NCBI RefSeq assembly: GCF_000931465.1
Contig: NZ_CP010892.1
Coordinates: 496,001-560,000 of the forward strand
Length of the DNA stretch: 64,000 nt
From: Pseudomonas sp. MRSN 12121
GTDB taxonomy: Bacteria; Pseudomonadota; Gammaproteobacteria; Pseudomonadales; Pseudomonadaceae
Direction of reading: 5' to 3'
Numbering within the stretch: the stretch's first letter is position 1; each line of letters opens with the position of its first letter. A model generated the notes under the pieces. The model had not been told where the DNA came from, ran no database searches, and saw only the letters and a list, made by a program, of their open reading frames with translations. The translations under genes were made by a program, and so were the position numbers. Shown one piece after another: positions 15,011 to 22,255 of the stretch.

Positions 15011-16236
15011 TGAGGCCAGCGGCGGAAGATCAGCGAGGTGTTGACGCCGCCGAAGGCAAAGTTGTTGTTCATCACATAGTCGCAGCTCAACGGCCGGAAC
15101 TCGCCGCACAGATAATCCAGCTCGCCGCAACGCGGGTCCACCGCGTCGAGGTTGAGAGTGTGCGCGTAGAGGTCGCGGTTGAGCATCTCGATGCTGAACC
15201 AGGATTCCAGCGCGCCGCAGGCCCCCAGGGTGTGGCCGAGGAAGCTCTTCTGCGAACTGATGGGCATCCGGCTGCCGAACAGGCTGCTGGTGGCCAGTGT
15301 TTCGGCAATGTCGCCCTGCTCGGTCGCGGTGCCGTGGCCATTGACGTAGCCGATGGCCGAGGGCGCGAGGCCGGCGTCTTCCAGGGCCAGTTCCATGGCG
15401 CGGCGCATGGTGGCCTGCTCCGGGCGCGTGGTGTGCTGGCCGTCGGCATTGCTGCCGAAGCCGACGATCTCGGCATGGATGTGCGCGCCGCGGGCCAGGG
15501 CATGCTCCAGCTCTTCAAGCACCAGCATGCCGCTGCCTTCGCCGATCACCAGGCCGTCGCGGCCTGAGTCGTAAGGCCGGGGGCTGGTGTGCGGGGCATC
15601 GTTTTTCAGGCTGGTGGCGTAGAGCGCGTCGAACACCATGGCCTCGGTCGGGCACAGCTCTTCGGCACCGCCGGCGAGCATCAGCGGCAGGCGCCCGAAC
15701 TTGATCGCCTCGTAGGCGTAGCCGATGCCCTGGCTGCCGCTGGTGCAGGCGCTGGAAGTGGGGATCAGGCGCCCGGTGAGGCCGAAGAAAATGCTGATAT
15801 TGGCGGCGGTGGTGTGCGGCATCATGCGCACGTAGGAGTTGGCGTTGAGCCCCTCGGCCACCGAGTTCAGCAGCATGTTGCCGAACGCCTTGATCTCGTC
15901 GGTGCTGCCGGTGGACGAGCCGCAGGCCACGCCCATGCGTCCGTCCCTGATCGACTCGTCGCCGAGCAGGCCGGCATCGGCCAGGGCCTGCTCGGCGGCG
16001 CCCACGGCGAGCCGCGACACCCGGCCCATGCTGCGCAGTTGCTTGCGGGTCCAGTGGCCCGGCACCTTGAAATCGTCGACGGGGCCGGCCAGGCGGGTGT
16101 TGAGTTCGCTGAAGCGATCCCACTCGTCCATCCGACGGATGCCGCTGCGGTTGGCGCTGAAGTTGGCGGCGATGGTGGCCCAGTCGCTGCCCAGCGAAGT
16201 GATGCCGGCCATGCCGGTGACAACCACGCGTTTCAT
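15007..16236 (-). CDS. apeR: Beta-ketoacyl-ACP synthase (ApeR-like)
   Basis: A 409-aa FabF-type ketosynthase that condenses malonyl-ACP with an acyl chain. The Cys-His-His triad is complete: Cys164 in SSACTSGSQG, His in VNGHGTATEQ and His in FLGHTLGACG. The start overlaps the stop of the ketoreductase gene as ATGA. The gene order KS-DH-KR-KS here equals apeO-P-Q-R of E. coli aryl polyene clusters, where ApeR is the second active ketosynthase. The enzyme class is certain; the ApeR equivalence is by position and similarity. Confidence 0.9.
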   Translation of the reverse strand: MKRVVVTGMAGITSLGSDWATIAANFSANRSGIRRMDEWDRFSELNTRLAGPVDDFKVPGHWTRKQLRSMGRVSRLAVGAAEQALADAGLLGDESIRDGRMGVACGSSTGSTDEIKAFGNMLLNSVAEGLNANSYVRMMPHTTAANISIFFGLTGRLIPTSSACTSGSQGIGYAYEAIKFGRLPLMLAGGAEELCPTEAMVFDALYATSLKNDAPHTSPRPYDSGRDGLVIGEGSGMLVLEELEHALARGAHIHAEIVGFGSNADGQHTTRPEQATMRRAMELALEDAGLAPSAIGYVNGHGTATEQGDIAETLATSSLFGSRMPISSQKSFLGHTLGACGALESWFSIEMLNRDLYAHTLNLDAVDPRCGELDYLCGEFRPLSCDYVMNNNFAFGGVNTSLIFRRWPQ

Positions 16237-16964
16237 CAGCACAGGCCTCCGTTGACCGCCAGCACCTGGCGAGTGATGTAGCCGGCCTCGGCGGACATCA
16301 GGAAGTTCACCGCGCTGGCGACTTCTTCCGGGGTGCCCATGCGCTGGGCCGGGATCATCTTCAGCAGCTCTTCCACCGGCACGTTGTCGTCGAGCATCGC
16401 CGTGTCGATCAGGCCCGGGGCCACGCAGTTGACGGTGATCCTGCGTTTGCCCAGCTCGATGGCCAGGGCTTTGGCGGCGCCGATCAGGCCGGCCTTGGAA
16501 GCGCTGTAGTTGACCTGCCCGCGGTTGCCGATCAGCCCGGAGACGGAGGTGATGCAGACGATGCGCCCGGCGGCACGGCGGCGGATCATCGGCAGCATCA
16601 GCGGGTGCAGCACGTTGTAGAAACCGTCGAGGTTGGTGCGCAGCACGCTGTCCCAGTCGTCCTCGCCCAGGGCCGGGAAGGCGCCGTCGCGGGTCAGGCC
16701 GGCGTTGAGCACCACGCCGTAGTAGGCGCCATGGGCTTCCACGTCGGCTTCGAGAATGGCCTTGCAGCTGGCGCGGTCGGCCACGTCGAATTGCAGGATG
16801 CGCGCCTGGCGTCCCAGCGCCTGTATCTCGGCCTGCACGGCCTCGGCCTCGCGGCGGCCGCTGCGGCAATGCAGGATCAGGTCGTGGCCGGCCTGGGCCA
16901 GACGCAGGGCAATGGCGCGGCCGATACCACGGCTGGAGCCGGTGACCAGTACGGATTCAGTCAT
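16236..16964 (-). CDS. apeQ: 3-oxoacyl-ACP reductase (FabG-type, ApeQ-like)
   Basis: A 242-aa short-chain dehydrogenase/reductase. The cofactor loop TGSSRGIG lies at residues 8-15. The catalytic Ser-Tyr-Lys are in CITSVSG and NYSASK, and the C-terminal ITRQVLAVNGGL is typical of FabG. The likely role is NADPH reduction of the 3-keto group in each polyene elongation cycle. The ATG at 16964 overlaps the stop of the dehydratase gene. It corresponds to ApeQ by position and class. Confidence 0.92.
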   Translation of the reverse strand: MTESVLVTGSSRGIGRAIALRLAQAGHDLILHCRSGRREAEAVQAEIQALGRQARILQFDVADRASCKAILEADVEAHGAYYGVVLNAGLTRDGAFPALGEDDWDSVLRTNLDGFYNVLHPLMLPMIRRRAAGRIVCITSVSGLIGNRGQVNYSASKAGLIGAAKALAIELGKRRITVNCVAPGLIDTAMLDDNVPVEELLKMIPAQRMGTPEEVASAVNFLMSAEAGYITRQVLAVNGGLC

Positions 16965-17434
16965 GGCTGGATTCCTGTTGATGAAGCGGGGGATTCGTTC
17001 AGGTAGCTGTCCGCCTGGGGCGGGCAGAACACATTGAGGCGGGCGACGGCATGGATGCCGGGAGCGTCCAGGTGGCACTCGAACACGCCCATGCCGTTGT
17101 CGTCCTGCAGGGAGCGCAGGGCGTGGATGTGCAGTTCGCTGCCGGCCGGGAAGTGTTCCACATTGCATTCGAACTTGCGCGTGCCGAGCAGGAACCCCAG
17201 CGCCACGGGCCGGCCTTGGCTGCGGGCATGGCAGCCGGCGTAGGCGGCGACGCTCTGGGCCATCAGTTCGAGGCCGACCCAGGCCGGCAGGCTGCCGTCG
17301 GCGCGGTTGAACAGGCCGCCGGGGCGGACGGTGAGGCTGGTACGGATCTGTTCTTCGTCGAACGCCAGGACCCGGTCGATCAGGATCATGTCGCCCGCGT
17401 GGGGCAGCAGCTCGGCGAGGGGCCAGTCAATCAT
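16961..17434 (-). CDS. apeP: Hotdog-fold 3-hydroxyacyl-ACP dehydratase (ApeP-like)
   Basis: A 157-aa hotdog protein with N-terminus IDWPLAELLPHAGDMILIDRV. The segment AWVGLELMAQSVAAYAG corresponds to the central hotdog helix with the active-site Glu/Gln region. The family (ApeP/FabA-FabZ-like) dehydrates 3-hydroxyacyl-ACP to the trans-2-enoyl form; with no enoyl reductase in the operon, repeated cycles leave a conjugated polyene. ATGA overlaps are present at both ends. A second dehydratase domain is fused to the ligase at 28879-30558. Confidence 0.88.
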   Translation of the reverse strand: MIDWPLAELLPHAGDMILIDRVLAFDEEQIRTSLTVRPGGLFNRADGSLPAWVGLELMAQSVAAYAGCHARSQGRPVALGFLLGTRKFECNVEHFPAGSELHIHALRSLQDDNGMGVFECHLDAPGIHAVARLNVFCPPQADSYLNESPASSTGIQP

Positions 17435-18627
17435 GGGGCGTCTCCGATAATCAGGCTGACGTTGTTGCCGCCGAAGGCGAAGGAGTTGCTCATCAGGCAG
17501 CGCGGCGCGTCCGGCGCCAGGCGCGTGGCCTGGGTGACCCAGCGCAGCGCTGGCAATTGTGGATCGGCCTGGGCGTCCCAGACGTGGGGCGGCAGGGCGT
17601 GTCCGGTATTGGCGGCGCTCAGGCTCAGCCAGCAGAACGCCGCTTCCAGCGCGCCGGCGGCGCCCAGGGTGTGGCCGCTCAGGGGTTTGGTCGACGAGCA
17701 AGGCACGCCGCCCGGGAACAGTTGCTCGACCGCCAGGCTTTCCATGGCGTCGTTGTGCGGGGTCGCCGTACCGTGCAGGTTCAGGTAGGCGATCTGCCCG
17801 GCGTCCAGGCCGGCGCTGTGCAGGGCCTTTTGCATGGCTTGCAGGGCGCCGCGTCCGCTGGGCTCGGGTGCGGAAATATGGTGGGCGTCGGAGCTGGCGC
17901 CGCCGCCGAGCAAGGCGATCGGCCGGGCGTCGAGGGCTTCCCGGGTCATCAGGAACAGCACGGCGGCTTCGCCGATATTGATGCCGTCGCGGTTCACCGA
18001 GAACGGGTTGCAGCGTTGCGCGGACACCGCTTCGAGCGCCGAGAAACCGTTGAGGGTCAGCTTGCACAGGCTGTCGACGCCGCCGCACAGCACTGCGTCG
18101 CACAGGCCCAGGTCGAGCAGGCGGCGGGCGCTCATCAGGGCGCGGGCGCTGGAGGTGCAAGCGGTGGAAATCACATAGGCCGGGCCACTGAGACCGAGCC
18201 AGTCGGCAAGGAAGTTCGCTGGCGCGCCCAGTTCCTGCTGCCGATAGTCGTAGTCGGCCGGGAAGCGCTGGTCGCGCAGGTAATGGGCGATGCCGCGGCT
18301 GGCCTCGTCGATGCCCGAGGTGCTGGTGCCGAGGACGACCCCGATGCGGGCAGGGCCATGGCGGGCGATCGCCCGGTCGATGTCGGCACGGATCTGCAGG
18401 GCCGCTTCCAGCAGCAACTGGTTGTTGCGGCTGCTCTGCTGCGCCAGGGCCGCGGGGAGGCTTGCCAGGGGGCCCCGGACGGCGGCCACGGGCACGCTGC
18501 GCCCGGGAATCCAGCCGCTTTCGGTGCGCATGCCGGAGCAGTCGCCGGCAAACAGGCTGCGGGCCACTTGCTGCTTGTCGCGCCCCAGGGCGCAGATCAC
18601 CCCGAGGGCATTCAGGTAGGCCGTCAT
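17431..18627 (-). CDS. apeO: Beta-ketoacyl-ACP synthase (ApeO-like)
   Basis: A 398-aa ketosynthase with an intact triad: Cys157 in STACTSSARAL, His in LNLHGTATPHN and His in LSGHTLGAAGALE. In characterised aryl polyene systems ApeO acts with the chain-length-factor-like ApeC; the ApeC equivalent here is the first gene of the operon. The product differs clearly from the ApeR-like paralogue, so the two are not a recent duplication. The start overlaps the lipoprotein gene stop as ATGA. Confidence 0.9.
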   Translation of the reverse strand: MTAYLNALGVICALGRDKQQVARSLFAGDCSGMRTESGWIPGRSVPVAAVRGPLASLPAALAQQSSRNNQLLLEAALQIRADIDRAIARHGPARIGVVLGTSTSGIDEASRGIAHYLRDQRFPADYDYRQQELGAPANFLADWLGLSGPAYVISTACTSSARALMSARRLLDLGLCDAVLCGGVDSLCKLTLNGFSALEAVSAQRCNPFSVNRDGINIGEAAVLFLMTREALDARPIALLGGGASSDAHHISAPEPSGRGALQAMQKALHSAGLDAGQIAYLNLHGTATPHNDAMESLAVEQLFPGGVPCSSTKPLSGHTLGAAGALEAAFCWLSLSAANTGHALPPHVWDAQADPQLPALRWVTQATRLAPDAPRCLMSNSFAFGGNNVSLIIGDAP

Positions 18628-19109
18628 GAGGCGTTCTCGGCGGGCAACGGGCTGATGTGGTAGCGCAGGTCCAGGGGCAGCTCCAGGCGGAAATCCAGGG
18701 CCTGGCGATAGTGGACCCGCCAGCGCGGGTCGAGCTCACGCAGGGCGTCCTGTTGCCGGGCGGCCGGATAGTTGGCGCGCAGTTCGCCTGCCGGGGTCAG
18801 GGCAAACAGCAGCGCGGCGAACAGCTCGCGGGCCTCAGGGTTCGGCGGCAGCAGGCCATCGGCCTGCCAGTGGCCGTCGCGCAGTTGCTGGCGCGCCAGG
18901 GGAATGCCCAGCGGGTCGATCAGCGACCAGCGGATGCCCGGCCCTTCGGCCTGGATCACCAGCAGCCAGTCCTGGCGCTGCCCGGCCTGCTGCCGTTCGA
19001 CGTGCAGCTGCAACGGCAGGGCCAGGCTCGGGGTTTTCTCGGGCAGCGGCGCTTGGCTGGCGCAGGCGCTCAGCAACAGCAGGCAACCGACGAGCAGGGC
19101 ACGGATCAT
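18624..19109 (-). CDS. Lipoprotein, DUF3261-like (ApeN-like)
   Basis: A 161-aa protein with a lipoprotein signal: MIRALLVGCLLLLSACASQ contains a lipobox LSAC with the lipidated Cys at about residue 16. The mature part is a small beta-rich domain (LQLHVERQQAGQRQDWLLVIQ, GIRWSLIDPLG) of the DUF3261 type, related in style to LolB. Ser/Gln after the Cys suggests outer-membrane sorting. With the LolA-like protein and the MMPL exporter of this operon it could receive the product at the outer membrane; that is inference. Confidence 0.8.
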   Translation of the reverse strand: MIRALLVGCLLLLSACASQAPLPEKTPSLALPLQLHVERQQAGQRQDWLLVIQAEGPGIRWSLIDPLGIPLARQQLRDGHWQADGLLPPNPEARELFAALLFALTPAGELRANYPAARQQDALRELDPRWRVHYRQALDFRLELPLDLRYHISPLPAENAS

Positions 19110-19852
19110 CCGGCGGCACCTTCGTGCAGGGGTTTGCGGGCGACCACATTGACCAGGGTTTCTTCCCGTTGGCCAACGGGTTTCGGGCGGCGCAGGCCGA
19201 AGCGTTCGAGCAGCCCGAAATCCTTGGCACGGCTCCACCACAGATAGGGATAAGACAAGTTTCGCGGGCTGAATTCAAAGCCCTGTCGTCGGATCATTTC
19301 CAGGTACTGCGCCGCGCTTTTCTGCACGTGCATCGGGTGGCGGAACAGCCAGCGGATCACCCAGGTGTCGATGTAGGCCTCGGTGGATTCGGCGAACAAC
19401 AGGTAACCGCCCGGCTTGAGCACCCGATAGAACTCGGCCAGGGCTTTTTCCTGCTCCACCAGGTGGTGGAAGGTCTGGTGGCAGAACAGCAGGTCGATGC
19501 TGGCATCGGCGATGTCCAGGGTCGCGCAGTCGCTGCCGATCAGTTCGACCTTCAATCCCTGGCGCGCGGCTTCCTCGGCGCTGAGTTCGAGGCTGTACGG
19601 GTCGGCGTCCAGGCCGATCAGGCGCTGCGGGGCGAATACCCGGTCCAGGTACTGGAACGACTTGCCCTGGCCGCAGCCGGCATCCAGCAGCACCGGGTTG
19701 GCCGGGGGCGCCTGGTCGAACAGGCTGCGCAGGTCATCGATCGCTACCCGCAGCACATGGTGCTGCCAGGTATGGCTGCGCAGGAACCAGAAGCCGAAGC
19801 GGGTTTCCTCGACGTAGCTGGCGCTCAGGTAGTGGGGCCGGGCGTCGTTCAT
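19106..19852 (-). CDS. Class I SAM-dependent methyltransferase
   Basis: A 248-aa methyltransferase with the SAM-binding motif I LLDAGCGQGKSF and an acidic residue at the end of beta-2 (IGLDADPYS). A motif near SDCATLDIADASIDLLFC and the post-motif EFYRVLKPGGYLLF are also seen. In known aryl polyenes the aryl head group can carry a methyl; this enzyme is the natural candidate, but O- or C-methylation cannot be told from sequence. In E. coli clusters the methyltransferase lies near the other end, so its position here differs. ATGA overlaps at both ends. Confidence 0.85.
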   Translation of the reverse strand: MNDARPHYLSASYVEETRFGFWFLRSHTWQHHVLRVAIDDLRSLFDQAPPANPVLLDAGCGQGKSFQYLDRVFAPQRLIGLDADPYSLELSAEEAARQGLKVELIGSDCATLDIADASIDLLFCHQTFHHLVEQEKALAEFYRVLKPGGYLLFAESTEAYIDTWVIRWLFRHPMHVQKSAAQYLEMIRRQGFEFSPRNLSYPYLWWSRAKDFGLLERFGLRRPKPVGQREETLVNVVARKPLHEGAAG

Positions 19853-21096
19853 GGGGCCTCCACGGCGCAGATTTCCGACAGCATGCGCAGTCGCCGCTTG
19901 GGTTCGCTGACAAACGGGTTGCGCTCGTCCCAGGCATAGCCGGCGAGGATCGAGCTGATCATCCGGCGGATTTCCGGCGAGCTGCCCGGGTGGTAGATCA
20001 CGTCCTGGAAAGTGCCGGCGTACCAGCCCTCGACGTAGCAGCGGAAGGTGTCGACGCCACGCTTGAGGGGCACGGCGAACTCGTTCTGCCAATCGACGCG
20101 TTCGCCCAACAATTGCCGGTGCAGCACGGCGGCGGCCATGCTCGCCGAGCGCATGGCGATGGTCACCCCGGAAGAGAACACCGGGTCGAGGAATTCCGCG
20201 GCATTGCCCAGCAGCGCGAAGCCCGGGCCGTGCAGGGTCTTGACGTTGGCCGAGTAGCCGCCGATGGTCCGGGCCGGGGTGTCCCAGACCGCGTTCCGCA
20301 GCACGGCGGCCAGGCTCGGGGTTTGCTCGATGAAACCGCGCAGGCACTGGTCGAGGTCGTCGTCACGGCCATCGAAGTGTTCCTTGGCCGCGACCACGCC
20401 GATCGAGCAGCGGCCGTTGCTGAACGGGATGGTCCAGAACCAGATATCGCGCTGCTCCGGGTGGGTGGTGATGAGGATCTTCTCGCGCTCGAAGCCCGGG
20501 CTGTCGATATGGTCCTCGACGTGGGTGAACACCGCCTGGCGCACCGGGAAGTTCGAGGGCGCTTCCAGGTCCAGCAGGCGCGGCAGCACCCGGCCGTAGC
20601 CGCTGGCGTCGAGGACGAAAGCGGCTTCCACGCGGTACTCGCTGCCGTCTTCGCGCAGGATCTGCAATTGCGGCCTGGGCAGGTCGAAGTCGGCGCTGAC
20701 CAGGGCTTCGCCATAACGTATCTCGACGCCCTGGAGGGCCGCCTGGTCGGCCAGCAACTGGTCGAAGTCGGCGCGTTGCACCTGGAAGGTGGTGGGCTTG
20801 CCGCCGCTGAAGGTGTCGCCGAAGTCGAAGGCGCTGTAACGCTCGCCCCAGGCGAAGGCGGCGCCGTTCTTCAACTGGAAGCCGGCGGCGTTGACCGCGT
20901 CGAGCATGCCGGCTTCCTCGACGAAATCCAGGCAATGGGACAGCAGGCTTTCGCCGATCGAAAACCGCGGGAAGTGCTGGCGTTCGACGATCAGCACGTC
21001 GTGGCCCTTGTTCTTGAGCAGCGCCGCGGCGATGGCTCCCGACGGGCCGGCGCCAATCACCACGATCTCGCGGCGTTCCATTTCAACTGTTGGCAT
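19849..21096 (-). CDS. FAD-dependent oxidoreductase (halogenase / geranylgeranyl-reductase superfamily)
   Basis: A 415-aa flavoprotein with an N-terminal Rossmann motif IGAGPSGAIAAAL and an Arg-rich PRFSIGESLLSHC segment. A GNAAEFLDPVFSSGVTIAM motif corresponds to the second FAD-binding stretch. These are shared by tryptophan halogenases, geranylgeranyl reductases and hydroxylases. The halogenase WxWxIP motif is not clear: WFWTIPF occurs, a related but not identical form. Its role is probably modification of the aryl head or polyene. The gene overlaps the antiporter gene by 14 bases. The class is firm; the reaction is unknown. Confidence 0.85.
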   Translation of the reverse strand: MPTVEMERREIVVIGAGPSGAIAAALLKNKGHDVLIVERQHFPRFSIGESLLSHCLDFVEEAGMLDAVNAAGFQLKNGAAFAWGERYSAFDFGDTFSGGKPTTFQVQRADFDQLLADQAALQGVEIRYGEALVSADFDLPRPQLQILREDGSEYRVEAAFVLDASGYGRVLPRLLDLEAPSNFPVRQAVFTHVEDHIDSPGFEREKILITTHPEQRDIWFWTIPFSNGRCSIGVVAAKEHFDGRDDDLDQCLRGFIEQTPSLAAVLRNAVWDTPARTIGGYSANVKTLHGPGFALLGNAAEFLDPVFSSGVTIAMRSASMAAAVLHRQLLGERVDWQNEFAVPLKRGVDTFRCYVEGWYAGTFQDVIYHPGSSPEIRRMISSILAGYAWDERNPFVSEPKRRLRMLSEICAVEAP

Positions 21097-22255
21097 TGGG
21101 GCTCCTTGCCGGTTCGGCGATGTTCAGGTTCAAAGGGTCCAACGGGGTCCGGTGCAGCCCGGCCAGGGCCGGCATCAGGGTGGCGAGCAGGCCCATGATC
21201 ATCAGCGCGAAATACAGCGCCGGGCTGATCAGTTGCTGTTGCAGCAGCAGGTTGAGAAAGACGATCTCGCTCAACCCGCGAATGTTCAGCAGCAGGCTTT
21301 CCCGCCAGCGGCTGGCGCCGGCGAAGGAAGCGCCGGCCCAGCCCAGGCCGAGCCAGTTGCCGAGCAACTTGCTGGCGATCGGCAACAGCAGCAATGCCCC
21401 CCATTGCACCCAGCCGAGGCTGTCCAGGGCGCTGTGCGCATCGATCTGCACGATGCCGAACGTGAGGATCAGCGGAATGGCGATCCAGGTCTGCAAACGG
21501 CTCATCCAGGCTGCCTGTAACGGCAGCACCAGCGGCACCTTGAGCGCCGCCATGCACAGCAGGTAGGCGATGCCGAAAATCAGCGCGTTGAGCTTGTAGT
21601 GCTCGGCCACCACCAGCAGGCCGAAGAAGCCCAGGCTGTACGGCAGGGGCTGGCGCAGGCCGAGGCCGCGCAGGAGCAGCGGCAGACAGGCGCCGGCCAA
21701 TGGCAGCAGCAGGCTGCCCAGGTGCAGGCTGCCCTGGGCGATGCCGAACAGGGTCCAGCAGCCGAGGTCGATGAGGATCGCGGCCTGCACCAGGCGCCGG
21801 GTGGCCGGCGGCGGGTAGCCGATGTGCCGCAGGTACAGGTAGAGCACCGGAATCGCGGTGATGGCGAACAGCAGGCCGACCGCCAGGGAGCTCAGCCAGG
21901 ATTGCGCCGGCAGGAGCCAGGCCGCGGTGGCCAGGCCGCAGGCGAAAGGCACGGCGAAGCTCGGCAGGGCGATCTTCAGGCTCTGGCGGTCCAGGCGCAG
22001 GTCGATCACGTCACTGAGGATGTGCCCCAGCAGCAGGGCGAAACTCAGGCCGTAGAGGCTCTTCAGCCAGCCGGGCGCAACCAGCTGCGCGCCGCTGAGC
22101 TGCCAGTGCGGTTCGATCCACAGCAGCATCAGCAACGGCAGGCCGAAGGTCGCCAGCAGCAATTGGCTGACGATCGGGATCAGGCCGAAACGGCTGCCGA
22201 TACGGGTGGCGACGGCGAACAGCAGCAGCGCCATGAGCCAGAACAGGAGCGTCAT
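21083..22255 (-). CDS. Cation/proton antiporter-like membrane protein (CPA2 / Na_H_Exchanger)
   Basis: This 390-aa protein is almost entirely hydrophobic with about 12 transmembrane segments and the general look of KefB/CPA2 antiporters, for example LLLGHILSDVIDLRLD and LNIRGLSEIVFLNLLL near the C-terminus. There is no C-terminal RCK/TrkA domain. Its stop is inside the start of the FAD enzyme gene and its start abuts the MMPL gene stop as TGATG. It is not part of the minimal E. coli aryl polyene set. It might energise or buffer export; this is a guess. Confidence 0.75.
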   Translation of the reverse strand: MTLLFWLMALLLFAVATRIGSRFGLIPIVSQLLLATFGLPLLMLLWIEPHWQLSGAQLVAPGWLKSLYGLSFALLLGHILSDVIDLRLDRQSLKIALPSFAVPFACGLATAAWLLPAQSWLSSLAVGLLFAITAIPVLYLYLRHIGYPPPATRRLVQAAILIDLGCWTLFGIAQGSLHLGSLLLPLAGACLPLLLRGLGLRQPLPYSLGFFGLLVVAEHYKLNALIFGIAYLLCMAALKVPLVLPLQAAWMSRLQTWIAIPLILTFGIVQIDAHSALDSLGWVQWGALLLLPIASKLLGNWLGLGWAGASFAGASRWRESLLLNIRGLSEIVFLNLLLQQQLISPALYFALMIMGLLATLMPALAGLHRTPLDPLNLNIAEPARSPNANS

